Assembly: GCA_947589065.1 (NCBI GenBank)
Contig: CANPZM010000006.1
Location: 1 to 53,872, forward strand
Reading direction: 5' to 3'
Source of the DNA: an uncultured Clostridia bacterium
Lineage (GTDB): Bacteria > Bacillota > Clostridia > TANB77 > CAG-508
DNA length: 53,872 nt
The notes under the pieces were generated by a model. It did no database searches. It was not told the origin of the DNA and worked only from the letters and a program-made list of their open reading frames with translations. Positions 19,026 to 27,009 of this stretch are shown here, in pieces. Positions within the stretch are counted from its first letter, which is position 1; each line of letters begins with the position of its first letter. Made by a program: the position numbers and the translations under genes.

Positions 19026-19074
19026 ATTTTTTGTATTTAAATTATAAAATTGCCGCAAAGGGAGGTAATTAAAA

Positions 19075-19683
19075 ATGGATATGAAAAAATTTAGTGATGA
19101 AATCATTGATGAACTATTTAAAGCAAGAAGTGAGGAGTTTGAAGACAGATTTGCACAAGAACACGAAAAAGAATTAAAGAAAAATGGAACAAGAGAAAAA
19201 CAGGAGGAATTGAATGAAGTAATAAAAAAATATAGTTATGAAAGTGATGAAATAATACATTTATTTGATCTATTTGATGATGCTCATGTAATAGAAATAG
19301 AATATTGGATTAAGGAGTATTACAAGTTAGGTTTATATGATGCCTATTCATTACAAAACAAAGTAATTAATTTACCATATGATGAAAATACTTTTTTGAA
19401 TTATAAGCATAATTGCTTGAAAGAATACACAAATATAGAATGTTTTAAAATTCTTGAAAAGACGAAAGAATATCAGAAATTAATAAAAGAGGTTGAAAAA
19501 ATAAAAGAAGAAAATCCTAAAGTTAGAGCATTTTTTGAAAAAGAAATAGTAGAACCAATTAATGCAGAGGAACAAGAAAAAATACAAAATGTTATTGATT
19601 TACAAATGGAAATTAGAAATTTGGAAGAAAAAGAAATTTATAAATTAGGAATGAAAGAAATTGTAAGTATTATTCAGAAATAG
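19075..19683 (+). CDS. tandem paralog family, copy 2 (202 residues), unknown
   Basis: ATG follows AGGGAGGTAATTAAAA. This is the longest of the three. An extra N-terminal region of about 100 residues (MDMKKFSDEIIDELFKARSE, IIHLFDLFDDAHVIEIEYW) precedes the shared core NPKVRAFFEKE and LEEKEIYKLGMKE. All helical and highly charged, with no transmembrane segment. Co-operonic with copy 3, which starts 48 bases later. Function unknown. Confidence 0.6.
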   Translation: MDMKKFSDEIIDELFKARSEEFEDRFAQEHEKELKKNGTREKQEELNEVIKKYSYESDEIIHLFDLFDDAHVIEIEYWIKEYYKLGLYDAYSLQNKVINLPYDENTFLNYKHNCLKEYTNIECFKILEKTKEYQKLIKEVEKIKEENPKVRAFFEKEIVEPINAEEQEKIQNVIDLQMEIRNLEEKEIYKLGMKEIVSIIQK

Positions 19684-19731
19684 ATTAAAAAAAGTAAAAT
19701 TAATATAAATAAAAATAAGGGGTGCATTCAA

Positions 19732-20064
19732 TTGGAAGAAAAAATTGAAAAAAGTTTTTTAGATGAGTATTCTGATGATTTTATTGATTATATTGATAGA
19801 AATAGAACTATAAAATGGGAAAATCTTGAAGAATACAAAGATTTAGAAAATAAAATATCAAATCTAAAATCAAAGTATCCTAAAGTGAGGTTGTTTTTAG
19901 AAAGTGATGAAATAGAAGAATTAAACATTGAAGAATTAAATGTTTTAAAAAAAATATTGTTAATAGGAAATCAAATTGATGTCATAGAAGAAAAAGAAAT
20001 TTTTAAATTAGGTATGAAAGAAAATTATATTTTTCTTGAAAATATGGATATGATTAATATCTAA
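19732..20064 (+). CDS. tandem paralog family, copy 3 (110 residues), unknown
   Basis: A TTG start follows AAGGGGTG. The core is again visible: YPKVRLFLESDEIEELNIEE, then VIEEKEIFKLGMKENY. The tail FLENMDMINI is characteristic of the family in other clostridial proteins. It lacks the long N-terminal region of copy 2. A hairpin terminator follows. Function unknown. Confidence 0.6.
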   Translation: MEEKIEKSFLDEYSDDFIDYIDRNRTIKWENLEEYKDLENKISNLKSKYPKVRLFLESDEIEELNIEELNVLKKILLIGNQIDVIEEKEIFKLGMKENYIFLENMDMINI

Positions 20065-20102
20065 AAAAGATAAAAATATTTTTTATAATTATTTTAACAA
20101 AA

Positions 20103-20136
20103 GGCAGAAATGTAAAAAGTTTCTGTCTATTTTTTT
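20103..20136 (+). terminator. hairpin terminator before the primase gene
   Basis: GGCAGAAA pairs with TTTCTGTC across a nine-base loop, followed by A and seven Ts. Confidence 0.7.
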
Positions 20137-20168
20137 GCCAAAATTTAAAGGGAAGGAGGTTGATTTTT

Positions 20169-21155
20169 ATATCTTATGTGCCACCAGAAATAGTTGCAGA
20201 GGCTAAAAAAATTGATGCATTAACTTACCTACAAAATTATGAACCAGATGAATTAGTTAGTGTTGGAAACGGAACTTATACTACAAAAACACACGATAGT
20301 ATGCGAATTAGTAATGGCTTATGGAACTGGTTTTCAAGAGGGATTGGTGGAAAAAATGCAATAGATTATTTGATGAAAGTTAAAGGATATTCATTCATAA
20401 ATGCAGTGAATCTAATTATTGATAAAACTACAATTCAAAGACCATTTGTCTATCAAAATGCAGAGCAAAACAAAATTAAAAATGAATTAGTTTTACCAGA
20501 AAAAGCAGATAACTTTTGTAGAGCAAAAGCTTATTTAATTAAAAGAGGAATTGATTCTGAAATTATTGATGAATGTATAAAAAATAATCTAATTTACGAA
20601 GAAAAAAATTATCATAATGTTGTTTTTGTAGGTTACGATGAAAACAAAAAAGCAAGATATGCTTTTGTTAGAGGAACAAATGAAAATAGATTTATGAAAG
20701 AGGCAAAAGGGAGCAATAAAAATTATACTTTCAGATTAAATTCTGTAACAAAAAGTAACAGATTACATCTATTTGAAAGTAGCATAGATTTATTATCTTA
20801 TGCAACACTTATGAAACTAAAAAATTTAGATTTTCATAAAGAAAATTTGCTTTCTTTAGCAGGTGTTTTTAAATCAACTCAAAACAAAAATAATTTAAAA
20901 ATTCCAACAGTTTTAGAAAAATATTTAAAACAAAATCCAAACATAAATGAAATTCATTTACATCTTGATAATGATGAAGTTGGGAGATTTGCAAGTGAAA
21001 ATTTAAAACAAATTCTATCTAAAAATTATAAAGTAATTGATAGCCCAACTCCTCAAGGAAAAGATTGTAATGATTATCTTTGTTTAATGTTAGGATTAAA
21101 AAATTTTTGTAAAAATACAAAAGAAAAAAATAAAAAAGTAGAAAGAGTTTTATAA
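20169..21155 (+). CDS. DUF3991/Toprim-type element primase, possible ATA start
   Basis: Primase-like protein of conjugative elements, probably priming the transferred strand. An N-terminal zinc-less CHC2-like domain starts SYVPPEIVAEAKKIDALTYL and holds GNGTYTTKTHDSMRISNG and WFSRGIGGKNAIDYL. The Toprim part contains LFESSIDLLSYATL and HLHLDNDEVGRFASENL, which supplies the DxD acidic pair, and ends GKDCNDYL. The ordinary start in frame is TTG 20160, but it touches the ribosome binding site AAGGAGG (20153-20159). The family begins with Met directly before a Y[IV]PPE stretch, and here that codon is ATA (20169), nine bases after the site. parB shows the same situation. Confidence 0.85.
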   Translation: MSYVPPEIVAEAKKIDALTYLQNYEPDELVSVGNGTYTTKTHDSMRISNGLWNWFSRGIGGKNAIDYLMKVKGYSFINAVNLIIDKTTIQRPFVYQNAEQNKIKNELVLPEKADNFCRAKAYLIKRGIDSEIIDECIKNNLIYEEKNYHNVVFVGYDENKKARYAFVRGTNENRFMKEAKGSNKNYTFRLNSVTKSNRLHLFESSIDLLSYATLMKLKNLDFHKENLLSLAGVFKSTQNKNNLKIPTVLEKYLKQNPNINEIHLHLDNDEVGRFASENLKQILSKNYKVIDSPTPQGKDCNDYLCLMLGLKNFCKNTKEKNKKVERVL

Positions 21156-21182
21156 AAAAATTAGAAGGAGATTAAAAAATAT

Positions 21183-21587
21183 ATGAATAAATACAAAATT
21201 AAAATTAAAGAAATATTTAGTAAAGAAGTTGCTGTAAATGCAGAAACAGAAGAGGAGGCATTTGATTATATAAAAAATATTTTTTTAAAATCAAATCTGT
21301 TAGATTTAGGAATTCAAGACTTAGATGCAATTGAAACAAAAATATTAGAAAAAAATGGAGAAAAAGTTCTAGAAAGCGATATAGATTTTGATGAAGAAGA
21401 TGATGAAGAAGATGATGCAGAATTATTTGAAAACGAAACAGAAATTGAATTAGAAAAATGTATGGAAATGCTTTCAAATATAGAAAATGGCAAGCAAGAA
21501 TTAATTGAAACTTTAGAAAAATTAGATGAAAATATAAATCAGATTTACGATATAATTGATGATTGTTTTGAAACAGAAATATATTAA
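21183..21587 (+). CDS. DpnD/PcfM-like small acidic protein
   Basis: ATG follows AGAAGGAGATTAAAAAAT. The N-terminal 50 residues, KIKIKEIFSKEVAVNAETEEEA followed by a helix, match the DpnD/PcfM pattern (short strand, 'E' repeat, helix) seen in proteins next to relaxase genes. A very acidic stretch, with DEEDDEEDDAE near residue 70, and a C-terminal coiled coil follow. The role of the family is not known. It is the last gene before the oriT region, and its position between primase and MobC matches Tn1549-like gene order. Confidence 0.5.
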   Translation: MNKYKIKIKEIFSKEVAVNAETEEEAFDYIKNIFLKSNLLDLGIQDLDAIETKILEKNGEKVLESDIDFDEEDDEEDDAELFENETEIELEKCMEMLSNIENGKQELIETLEKLDENINQIYDIIDDCFETEIY

Positions 21588-21689
21588 AAAATAATTTGAA
21601 ATTAATTACAAATTTATAAAAAAATTGAAAAAATTTAATAGAAAATCATACTGATTTTAGGCTATGCTATAAAAATTTATGTCCTAGCA

Positions 21690-21744
21690 AGCAATGAATT
21701 TGTATATACGCCAAATTCAAACCTATGGGGACACCCCAATCCCC
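21690..21744 (+). other. oriT: candidate origin of transfer (oriT)
   Basis: Between the PcfM-like gene and mobC a non-coding stretch holds two nested inverted repeats: GAATTTG (21696-21702) with CAAATTC (21712-21718), and TGGGG (21726-21730) with CCCCA (21734-21738), followed by ATCCCC. A GC-rich block in otherwise very AT-rich DNA, directly upstream of mobC and the MobP relaxase, is the usual place and layout of oriT with the nick region. The nick position cannot be set from sequence alone. Confidence 0.6.
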
Positions 21745-21780
21745 GTTTAAAAAATTAAAAGAAAAGAGATGATAATTTAG

Positions 21781-22101
21781 ATGAGAAAACGAGATATAGG
21801 TTGGATGTTATGGCTTAATGATGACGAGCTAAAACGATTAAAATCCAACGCAACAAAGGCGGGATTATCACAAAGTTCCTATATAAGAAGTTTTATTAAT
21901 GGATACAAACCAAAGGAGCAACCAACAAGAGAAATTTTCGAAATGTTAAACCAATTAAGAGGTATTGCAACTAACCTAAATCAGATAGCAAGAAAAGCAA
22001 ATACACTAGATTTTATTGATGTTCCATACTATGAAAAAACAACTAAAAAAGTTAAGGATTTTATAGAGAAATTTGAAAAAGAATTTATGGATATAAGCTA
22101 A
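21781..22101 (+). CDS. mobC: MobC-type relaxosome accessory protein
   Basis: A 106-residue ribbon-helix-helix-type DNA-binding protein that helps open oriT for the relaxase. It begins basic (MRKRDIGWMLWLNDDELKRL), followed by KAGLSQSSYIRSFINGYKP, the typical RHH helix pair, and then the MobC signature LNQLRGIATNLNQIARKAN. The end overlaps the relaxase start codon by one base, indicating translational coupling. Length and order are normal. Confidence 0.88.
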   Translation: MRKRDIGWMLWLNDDELKRLKSNATKAGLSQSSYIRSFINGYKPKEQPTREIFEMLNQLRGIATNLNQIARKANTLDFIDVPYYEKTTKKVKDFIEKFEKEFMDIS

Positions 22102-23447
22102 TGGCAACTACAAGTATATGGGGAATAAAAAAGAGATTAGATCACGTTATTGATTATACTACAAATCCATCTAAAACAAGTAAAGAATCATATAGTGAAC
22201 TTCATAATGTTGTTGAATATGTTAAAGCTAGTTATAAAACGGAAGAACATTTATATGTTACAACATTAAATTGTTCTAAAGAAAATCCATATCAAGATAT
22301 GATGAGAACTAAAAAAAGATTTCATAAAATGGATGGGATTTTAGGCTTTCACGCATTCCAATCTTTTGCAGAGGGAGAGGTAACGCCAGAGATAGCTCAT
22401 GAGATAGGAGTTAAACTTGCTGAAGAAATGTGGGGAGATAGATTTGAAGTAATTGTTACAACACATTTAAATACAAATCATTTGCACAATCATTTCTGCT
22501 TGAATTCTGTTTCATTTGAAGATGGAAAAAAGTATTACAATAATAGGCACACATATGCTTTATTAAGAGCAACTTCTGATAGTATATGTAGAGAATATAA
22601 TTTAAGTGTTATAGAAGAAAAGACATGTGGCAAACACAATATTGATTATACAAAATATTATGAAGAACAAATACAAAAATCTAATTATTATAATGAAATA
22701 AAAAGCGACATTGATTATGCAATAGAACAGGCATATTCGTATATTGACTTTGTAGATATTATGAAAAAGATGGATTATGTAGTTGAAAATCGTGCAGGGA
22801 AAATAAGTATAAGGAGATTTGATAGAAAAAGAAATACAAGAATAGAAAGAGCTTTTGGCGAAGAATATTCTTGGCAAAGAATTAATGAAAGGATATTTGA
22901 AACAGAAAATGTAAGAGTTCCTTTTCCAGAAGTTAGAACATTAAGTGGAAAATATAAATATAGTTCTAGGAATAAATCTAAATTAAAAAATAAAAAGAAA
23001 ATAACTGGAATTAGAGCTTTATATTTTCATTATTGCTATTTGTTAAAAGTTTATCCAAAGAAGAAAAAGAGAATGTCCAAAGAATTAAGAGAAGAGATAA
23101 AAAAGATGGACAAAATTTCAGAAGAAGTAAGGTTCTTGAGCAGTAAAAATATTCAAACTGATCAAGAGCTTTTTTCTTTTAAGTCATCATCTATTGAAGA
23201 AAGAAGAAATTTAAAGTGCAAAAGAGATAGCTTATACAAAAAGAAACGAAAAGTAAAATCTCAAGAAGAAATACAAAAAATTGATGAAGAATTAAAAAAT
23301 ATCAAAGAACAAATAGCCAAGATAAATCATCAAAATCAGTTAATTTCAGATATTGAGCAAAGAATAACAGAGATAAAAGAAAAATTGCAAGAGCCAAAAG
23401 ATAATCAAATTAAGAAAAATGAAAAAGAAAAGGAGGCAGATAAATAA
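22101..23447 (+). CDS. mobA: MobP-type relaxase
   Basis: Nicks oriT and covalently leads the transferred strand. The 448-residue protein has VIDYTTNPSKT near residue 20, with the likely catalytic tyrosine, and the metal-binding HUH motif in THLNTNHLHNHFCLN (about residues 121-135). The N-terminal relaxase domain ends near residue 260, where DYVVENRAGKISIRR occurs; the remainder is a lysine-rich coiled coil. There is no ribosome binding site of its own, so it depends on mobC translation. The frame is intact. Confidence 0.92.
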   Translation: MATTSIWGIKKRLDHVIDYTTNPSKTSKESYSELHNVVEYVKASYKTEEHLYVTTLNCSKENPYQDMMRTKKRFHKMDGILGFHAFQSFAEGEVTPEIAHEIGVKLAEEMWGDRFEVIVTTHLNTNHLHNHFCLNSVSFEDGKKYYNNRHTYALLRATSDSICREYNLSVIEEKTCGKHNIDYTKYYEEQIQKSNYYNEIKSDIDYAIEQAYSYIDFVDIMKKMDYVVENRAGKISIRRFDRKRNTRIERAFGEEYSWQRINERIFETENVRVPFPEVRTLSGKYKYSSRNKSKLKNKKKITGIRALYFHYCYLLKVYPKKKKRMSKELREEIKKMDKISEEVRFLSSKNIQTDQELFSFKSSSIEERRNLKCKRDSLYKKKRKVKSQEEIQKIDEELKNIKEQIAKINHQNQLISDIEQRITEIKEKLQEPKDNQIKKNEKEKEADK

Positions 23448-23448
23448 T

Positions 23449-24216
23449 ATGAGTATATCAAGTGATTCAGCAGAACAGCTGATGAGACTATATATTGATG
23501 AAACAGAATTTGTACTAAAAATATCAGGAACAGCAATAAAAAATATTGCAACAGCATTATATGTTGCATCTAAAGATACCAGTAGCAAAAAAGGTAAAGC
23601 CAGACTTAAAACTATGCTTAAGTCAGAAAAAGAAATAAAGATATTTTCTGTGAAAAGAAAGGATATGGAAGTATTTGCTACTGAGGCAAAAAGCTATGGG
23701 GTTTTATATTGCGTATTAGATAATAAGAGATATCAAGATATAGACAAAATGGTAGATATTATGGTACGAGCTGATGATGCACCTAAAGTTAATCGTATTA
23801 TTGAAAGATTTAAACTTGATACTGTTGATAAAGCTACTATTGAAACTACAATTGAGAAAGATATGGAAAAATATACTAAAACAGATGATTTAGGAGAAAA
23901 TGCGCCAGATTTAGATGTAGAAGAAAAAGATATTGAAGATAGCTTAATTGATGATATTTTTAGTAAACCTATAAAGAAAGAAGAAAATTCACTCCTCCTG
24001 GAAGAGCAAGAAACGAAAAAAAGCCTTCAGTTAGAGAATTCATCAATGAACAAAAACAAATTAGAGGGAGCTACTAAGCCACCAGAGAAAAAATCAGTTA
24101 GAAAAGAATTAGAAGAAATTAAAGAAGAAAAAAGACTTGAGGAAGAATTGAAAAAATTACAAAAAGAAAAAGGATTGAATATACAAAATACAATTCAATT
24201 AAATGAAATAAAATAA
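23449..24216 (+). CDS. PcfB/DUF3801-family transfer protein
   Basis: ATG 23449 directly follows the relaxase stop region, with AAGGAGG inside the end of the relaxase gene. The conserved DUF3801 core covers residues 1-125: EQLMRLYIDETEFVLKISGTAIKNIATALY, KSEKEIKIFSVKRKDMEVFATEAKSYG and VLYCVLDNKRYQDIDKMVDI. The C-terminal part is a disordered acid/lysine-rich stretch ending in a coiled coil. In related systems PcfB bridges relaxosome and coupling protein, and the next gene but one encodes that coupling protein. Confidence 0.85.
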   Translation: MSISSDSAEQLMRLYIDETEFVLKISGTAIKNIATALYVASKDTSSKKGKARLKTMLKSEKEIKIFSVKRKDMEVFATEAKSYGVLYCVLDNKRYQDIDKMVDIMVRADDAPKVNRIIERFKLDTVDKATIETTIEKDMEKYTKTDDLGENAPDLDVEEKDIEDSLIDDIFSKPIKKEENSLLLEEQETKKSLQLENSSMNKNKLEGATKPPEKKSVRKELEEIKEEKRLEEELKKLQKEKGLNIQNTIQLNEIK

Positions 24217-24262
24217 TAGGTAATGAGCCAATATTAAATAATGAAAGGAAAAGATAAAATAA

Positions 24263-24634
24263 ATGAATGAAATTGATACAGTATTTAATGGTTATGAAGA
24301 TATAACAAAAGAAGATTCTGTGAAAAATAGGCAATATAGCAAAGAAGAATATGCAGAATTTAAAAGAAACGAAAAGAGTCAAATCTATGAGCTTATTGAT
24401 AAAACAGCAGAAAAAATTGTAACAAGTGGAGAAGAATTTAAGAAATATTTGGATAGTCAAAGTAAATTTGATAACTATTCTGTAGGAAATGCTTTACTTG
24501 TAACAGCACAAATGCCTAAATCGACTCAATTAAGAGATATGGCAAACTGGAATAGCATAGGAGCATATACTCGTATGGGTGCTTTTATTCAAAAATTAAC
24601 AAGAGAAAGAAAAAGCAAAGAAAATGCTAGATGA
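24263..24634 (+). CDS. ArdC-like N-terminal domain protein, shortened
   Basis: The middle (about residues 45-105) shows EEFKKYLDSQSKFDNYSVGNALLVTAQMP and NWNSIGAYTRMGA, the opening part of the ArdC/DUF1738-type single-strand DNA-binding domain found in antirestriction proteins and in element methylase genes. Full ArdC-like proteins are about 300 residues. This one stops after 123, shortly after the conserved Gly, with a basic end RERKSKENAR. The stop TAG overlaps the ATG of the coupling-protein ORF. Either a domain-only protein is functional here or the gene has lost its C-terminal half. Confidence 0.6.
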   Translation: MNEIDTVFNGYEDITKEDSVKNRQYSKEEYAEFKRNEKSQIYELIDKTAEKIVTSGEEFKKYLDSQSKFDNYSVGNALLVTAQMPKSTQLRDMANWNSIGAYTRMGAFIQKLTRERKSKENAR

Positions 24635-25191
24635 GGAATTTGTATATGAGAGATGATTCAGCAACAAATAAGATATTATATATTTTAGGTATAATTCCAG
24701 TAATATGGATTGCAGTATTAATTGCACCATATGTAGATGGAGGCTTAATTGAAATAATAAAAGAATTTCCAAAAGCAATGGAAAATCCAATGAGGCTAAT
24801 ATTTTGTGCTAACAGCATAAGAGTTAGCCTTTTTTTTGTGCTTATTTATGGAGTAGGAATTTCAATTTATGAATCTACAAAAAGGAATTATAGAAGAAAA
24901 GAAGAACACGGTTCGGCAAAATGGGGAAATGCAAAAGTGATAAATAAAAAATATAAGCAATTTCCAGCAAATGAAAATAAATTACTAACACAAAATGTTG
25001 CAATAGGATTAGACGGAAAAAAGCATAGAAGAAACTTAAATGTATTAGTATGCGGTGGCTCAGGTAGCGGAAAAACAAGATTTTATGCAAAACCTAATAT
25101 TATGCAATGTAATTGTTCTTTTGTTTGCCTAGATCCAAAACGGAGAGCTTTTAAAAGATACGGGAAATTTGTTAGAGAAAAAAGGATATGA
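24631..25191 (+). CDS. VirD4 fragment 1: membrane anchor and Walker A
   Basis: Two transmembrane segments (about residues 10-28 and 60-82) anchor the protein. HGSAKWGNAKVINKKYK follows, and CGGSGSGKTRFYAKPN near residue 140 is the nucleotide-binding P-loop. The conserved LDPKGE motif is broken by the extra C at 25141 after the AAA Lys codon, and the last residues are out of frame. Confidence 0.83.
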   Translation: MRNLYMRDDSATNKILYILGIIPVIWIAVLIAPYVDGGLIEIIKEFPKAMENPMRLIFCANSIRVSLFFVLIYGVGISIYESTKRNYRRKEEHGSAKWGNAKVINKKYKQFPANENKLLTQNVAIGLDGKKHRRNLNVLVCGGSGSGKTRFYAKPNIMQCNCSFVCLDPKRRAFKRYGKFVREKRI

Positions 25192-25996
25192 GATAAAAGT
25201 TCTTGACCTAATAAATATGGAAAAATCACATTGTTATAATCCGTTTGTATATTTAAAAGATGATAATGATGTTCAAAAATTAGTAACAAATCTTTTTAAA
25301 GCTACAACACCAAAGGGCTCACAGAGTTCGGACCCTTTCTGGGATACGGCAGCAAGTATGCTACTTTTGGCATTGATATTTTACTTGAAATATGAGGCAC
25401 CAGAAGAAGAACAGAATTTTCCAATGGTAATGGAAATGCTACGAGCAGGAGATGTTAAAGAAGAAGATGACGGAACACCTAGCACATTAGATATTTTGTT
25501 TAATAGGCTAGAATTTAGAAATCCATATCATATAGCACTAAAATATTATAGAGCATATCGTTCTGGTTCAGCTAAAACTTTGAAATCTATTCAAATAACA
25601 TTAGCATCAAGACTAGAAAAATTCAATTTAGAGAGTTTATCAAGTTTAGTAATAAGAGATGAATTAGATTTGCCAAGTTTAGGAGAAAAGAAAGTAGCAT
25701 TATTTGCACTAATTCCAGATAATGATACATCTTTTAATTTTCTTGTAAGTATTTTATATACACAATTATTTCAACAGTTGTTTTTTATTGCAGACCATAA
25801 ATATGGAGGAAGTTTGCCAGTTCATGTACATTTTGTGTTAGATGAATTTGCCAATGTCAGCCTGCCAAACGACTTTGACAAGATATTAAGTGTAATGCGT
25901 TCCCGTTCTGTTTCTGTAAGTATAATATTGCAAAATTTAGCACAATTAAAAGCATTATTTGAGAAACAATGGGAGTCAATTGTTCGGAAACTGTGA
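25169..25996 (+). CDS. VirD4 fragment 2: central ATPase domain
   Basis: Continuation from GNLLEKKGYEIKVLDLINMEKS. The conserved SQSSDPFWDTAASMLLLALIFYL segment and the Walker B motif VLDEFANVSLPNDFDKILSVMRSR are present, then SIILQNLAQLKALFEKQWESIV. The frame is lost directly after WESIV, where an extra C at 25985 precedes GGA. This carries most of the ATPase domain. Confidence 0.84.
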   Translation: MLEKKGYEIKVLDLINMEKSHCYNPFVYLKDDNDVQKLVTNLFKATTPKGSQSSDPFWDTAASMLLLALIFYLKYEAPEEEQNFPMVMEMLRAGDVKEEDDGTPSTLDILFNRLEFRNPYHIALKYYRAYRSGSAKTLKSIQITLASRLEKFNLESLSSLVIRDELDLPSLGEKKVALFALIPDNDTSFNFLVSILYTQLFQQLFFIADHKYGGSLPVHVHFVLDEFANVSLPNDFDKILSVMRSRSVSVSIILQNLAQLKALFEKQWESIVRKL

Positions 25997-26469
25997 TGAA
26001 TTTTTATATTTACGGTGGAAATGAACAAAGTACCCATAAGTATGTAAGTGAGCTTTTAGGAAAAGAAACTATTGATATGAACACTTATGGGAAAAGTTCT
26101 GGTAGAAGCGGTAATTATTCTACAAATTACCAAATAGGTGGTAGAGAGCTTTTGACTCCAGATGAGGTGCGATTACTTGATAACAAGTATGCACTTTTAT
26201 TTATTCGTGGAGAAAGACCAATAATGGATTTAAAATATGATATTTTAAAACACCCAAATGCCCAATATACAACAGATGGAAAAGCAAAAGCTTATATTCA
26301 CGGAGGAACAGAACGAAGTATAGCAACAATTGCCATAAATGAAGATATTAATAATATTGATGAGATTTACGATATTCAAGATATAGAGGAAATAAAAGAA
26401 AATATGCAAAATTATGAATTATTAACAGAAGAGGAAGTAGAAGAATTAATTTTAAAAGGAGAATTTTAA
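25969..26469 (+). CDS. VirD4 fragment 3: C-terminal domain
   Basis: The true sequence resumes near 26015 with GNEQSTHKYVSELLGKETIDM and continues with GGRELLTPDEVRLLDNKYALLFIRGERPIMDLKYD, the conserved C-terminal signature of TraG/VirD4 proteins in these elements. The tail is acidic (LTEEEVEELILKGEF). The natural stop is followed after 16 bases by the Maff2 gene with its own AAGGAGG site. Confidence 0.84.
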   Translation: MGVNCSETVMNFYIYGGNEQSTHKYVSELLGKETIDMNTYGKSSGRSGNYSTNYQIGGRELLTPDEVRLLDNKYALLFIRGERPIMDLKYDILKHPNAQYTTDGKAKAYIHGGTERSIATIAINEDINNIDEIYDIQDIEEIKENMQNYELLTEEEVEELILKGEF

Positions 26470-26485
26470 GGAGGATTAAGAAAAA

Positions 26486-26821
26486 ATGAATAAAAATGAA
26501 AATTTAAAAAATAAGAAATCAAAAATGATATTAAAAAGAGTAGCATTAATTGTAGGATATTTTGTAGCTCTTAATATTGCTGGGCAAATGCAAGTATTTG
26601 GAACAGATGATCCACTAACTGTAATAAATAATCTATCAAATTTTATATTTGGTTTAATTAGAGCAGTAGGTATGATTATTTTAGGATTGGGTGTAGTACA
26701 AGTTGGTATGTCTTTAAAATCTCACGATCCATCACAAAGAGCAAATGGTTTTATGACACTTGCAGGTGGTGTTGTAATTACTTTTGCAAAAGAGATTTTG
26801 ACTTTAATTACAGGGGGATAA
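26486..26821 (+). CDS. Maff2-family small membrane protein (VirB2/pilin-like position)
   Basis: The 111-residue product has two hydrophobic helices (about residues 15-35 and 55-75), the conserved NLSNFIFGLIRAVGMIILGLG, and LKSHDPSQRANGFMTLAGGVV, the Maff2 signature. It lies between the coupling protein and the VirB6-like gene, as in Tn1549-type elements. By position and topology it may be the small structural subunit of the transfer channel, but this is inference. Confidence 0.85.
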   Translation: MNKNENLKNKKSKMILKRVALIVGYFVALNIAGQMQVFGTDDPLTVINNLSNFIFGLIRAVGMIILGLGVVQVGMSLKSHDPSQRANGFMTLAGGVVITFAKEILTLITGG

Positions 26822-26823
26822 TA

Positions 26824-26996
26824 TTTAAAAGAAAAAAGTTATATCAAATCATATATGCAGATCCACCCTGGCAATATAAAGTTTTACAAAATGCAGAAGA
26901 AAAGTACAAGAAAAATATCCAGAGTTAAAAGATAAAGAAACAGCAAAATCAAGAAAAACAATACAAAATATGTATGTAAAATATTCTCAAAGTTAG
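26824..26996 (+). pseudogene. remnant of an MT-A70-type adenine methyltransferase
   Basis: There is no usable start codon, but one frame reads LYQIIYADPPWQYKV, with the DPPW catalytic motif of MT-A70-family adenine methyltransferases, and then stops at 26928. A second frame (about 26917-26996) reads KYPELKDKETAKSRKTIQ and stops just before the next gene. A full-length MT-A70 gene often occupies this place in Tn1549-like elements. Here only a stub of about 50 codons remains, probably after a deletion. The motif is short, so the call is moderate. Confidence 0.5.
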
Positions 26997-27009
26997 GAGG
27001 TGGAAGTAA

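Larger units (their letters stand above)
24646..26469 (+). pseudogene. VirD4/TraG-type coupling protein, frame-disrupted (composite)
   Basis: Three ORFs add up to one coupling protein of about 600 residues, which docks the relaxosome to the secretion channel and pumps DNA. Removing one C at 25141, 25985 and 26013, each directly before GG, restores unbroken homology: DPKGELLKDTGN at the first site and VGNCDEFLYLGGNEQSTHKY across the other two. If real, the element could not transfer itself; if base errors, it is intact. The ATG at 24646 has GAGGAATTTGT upstream, better than 24631. Confidence 0.82.

Noticed and set aside
12504-26013. Programmed frameshifting at the CGG sites
   Set aside because: No slippery heptamer precedes the sites, several pairs lie a few bases apart, and nine separate events in three genes would be needed. 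Base error or mutation is more likely.
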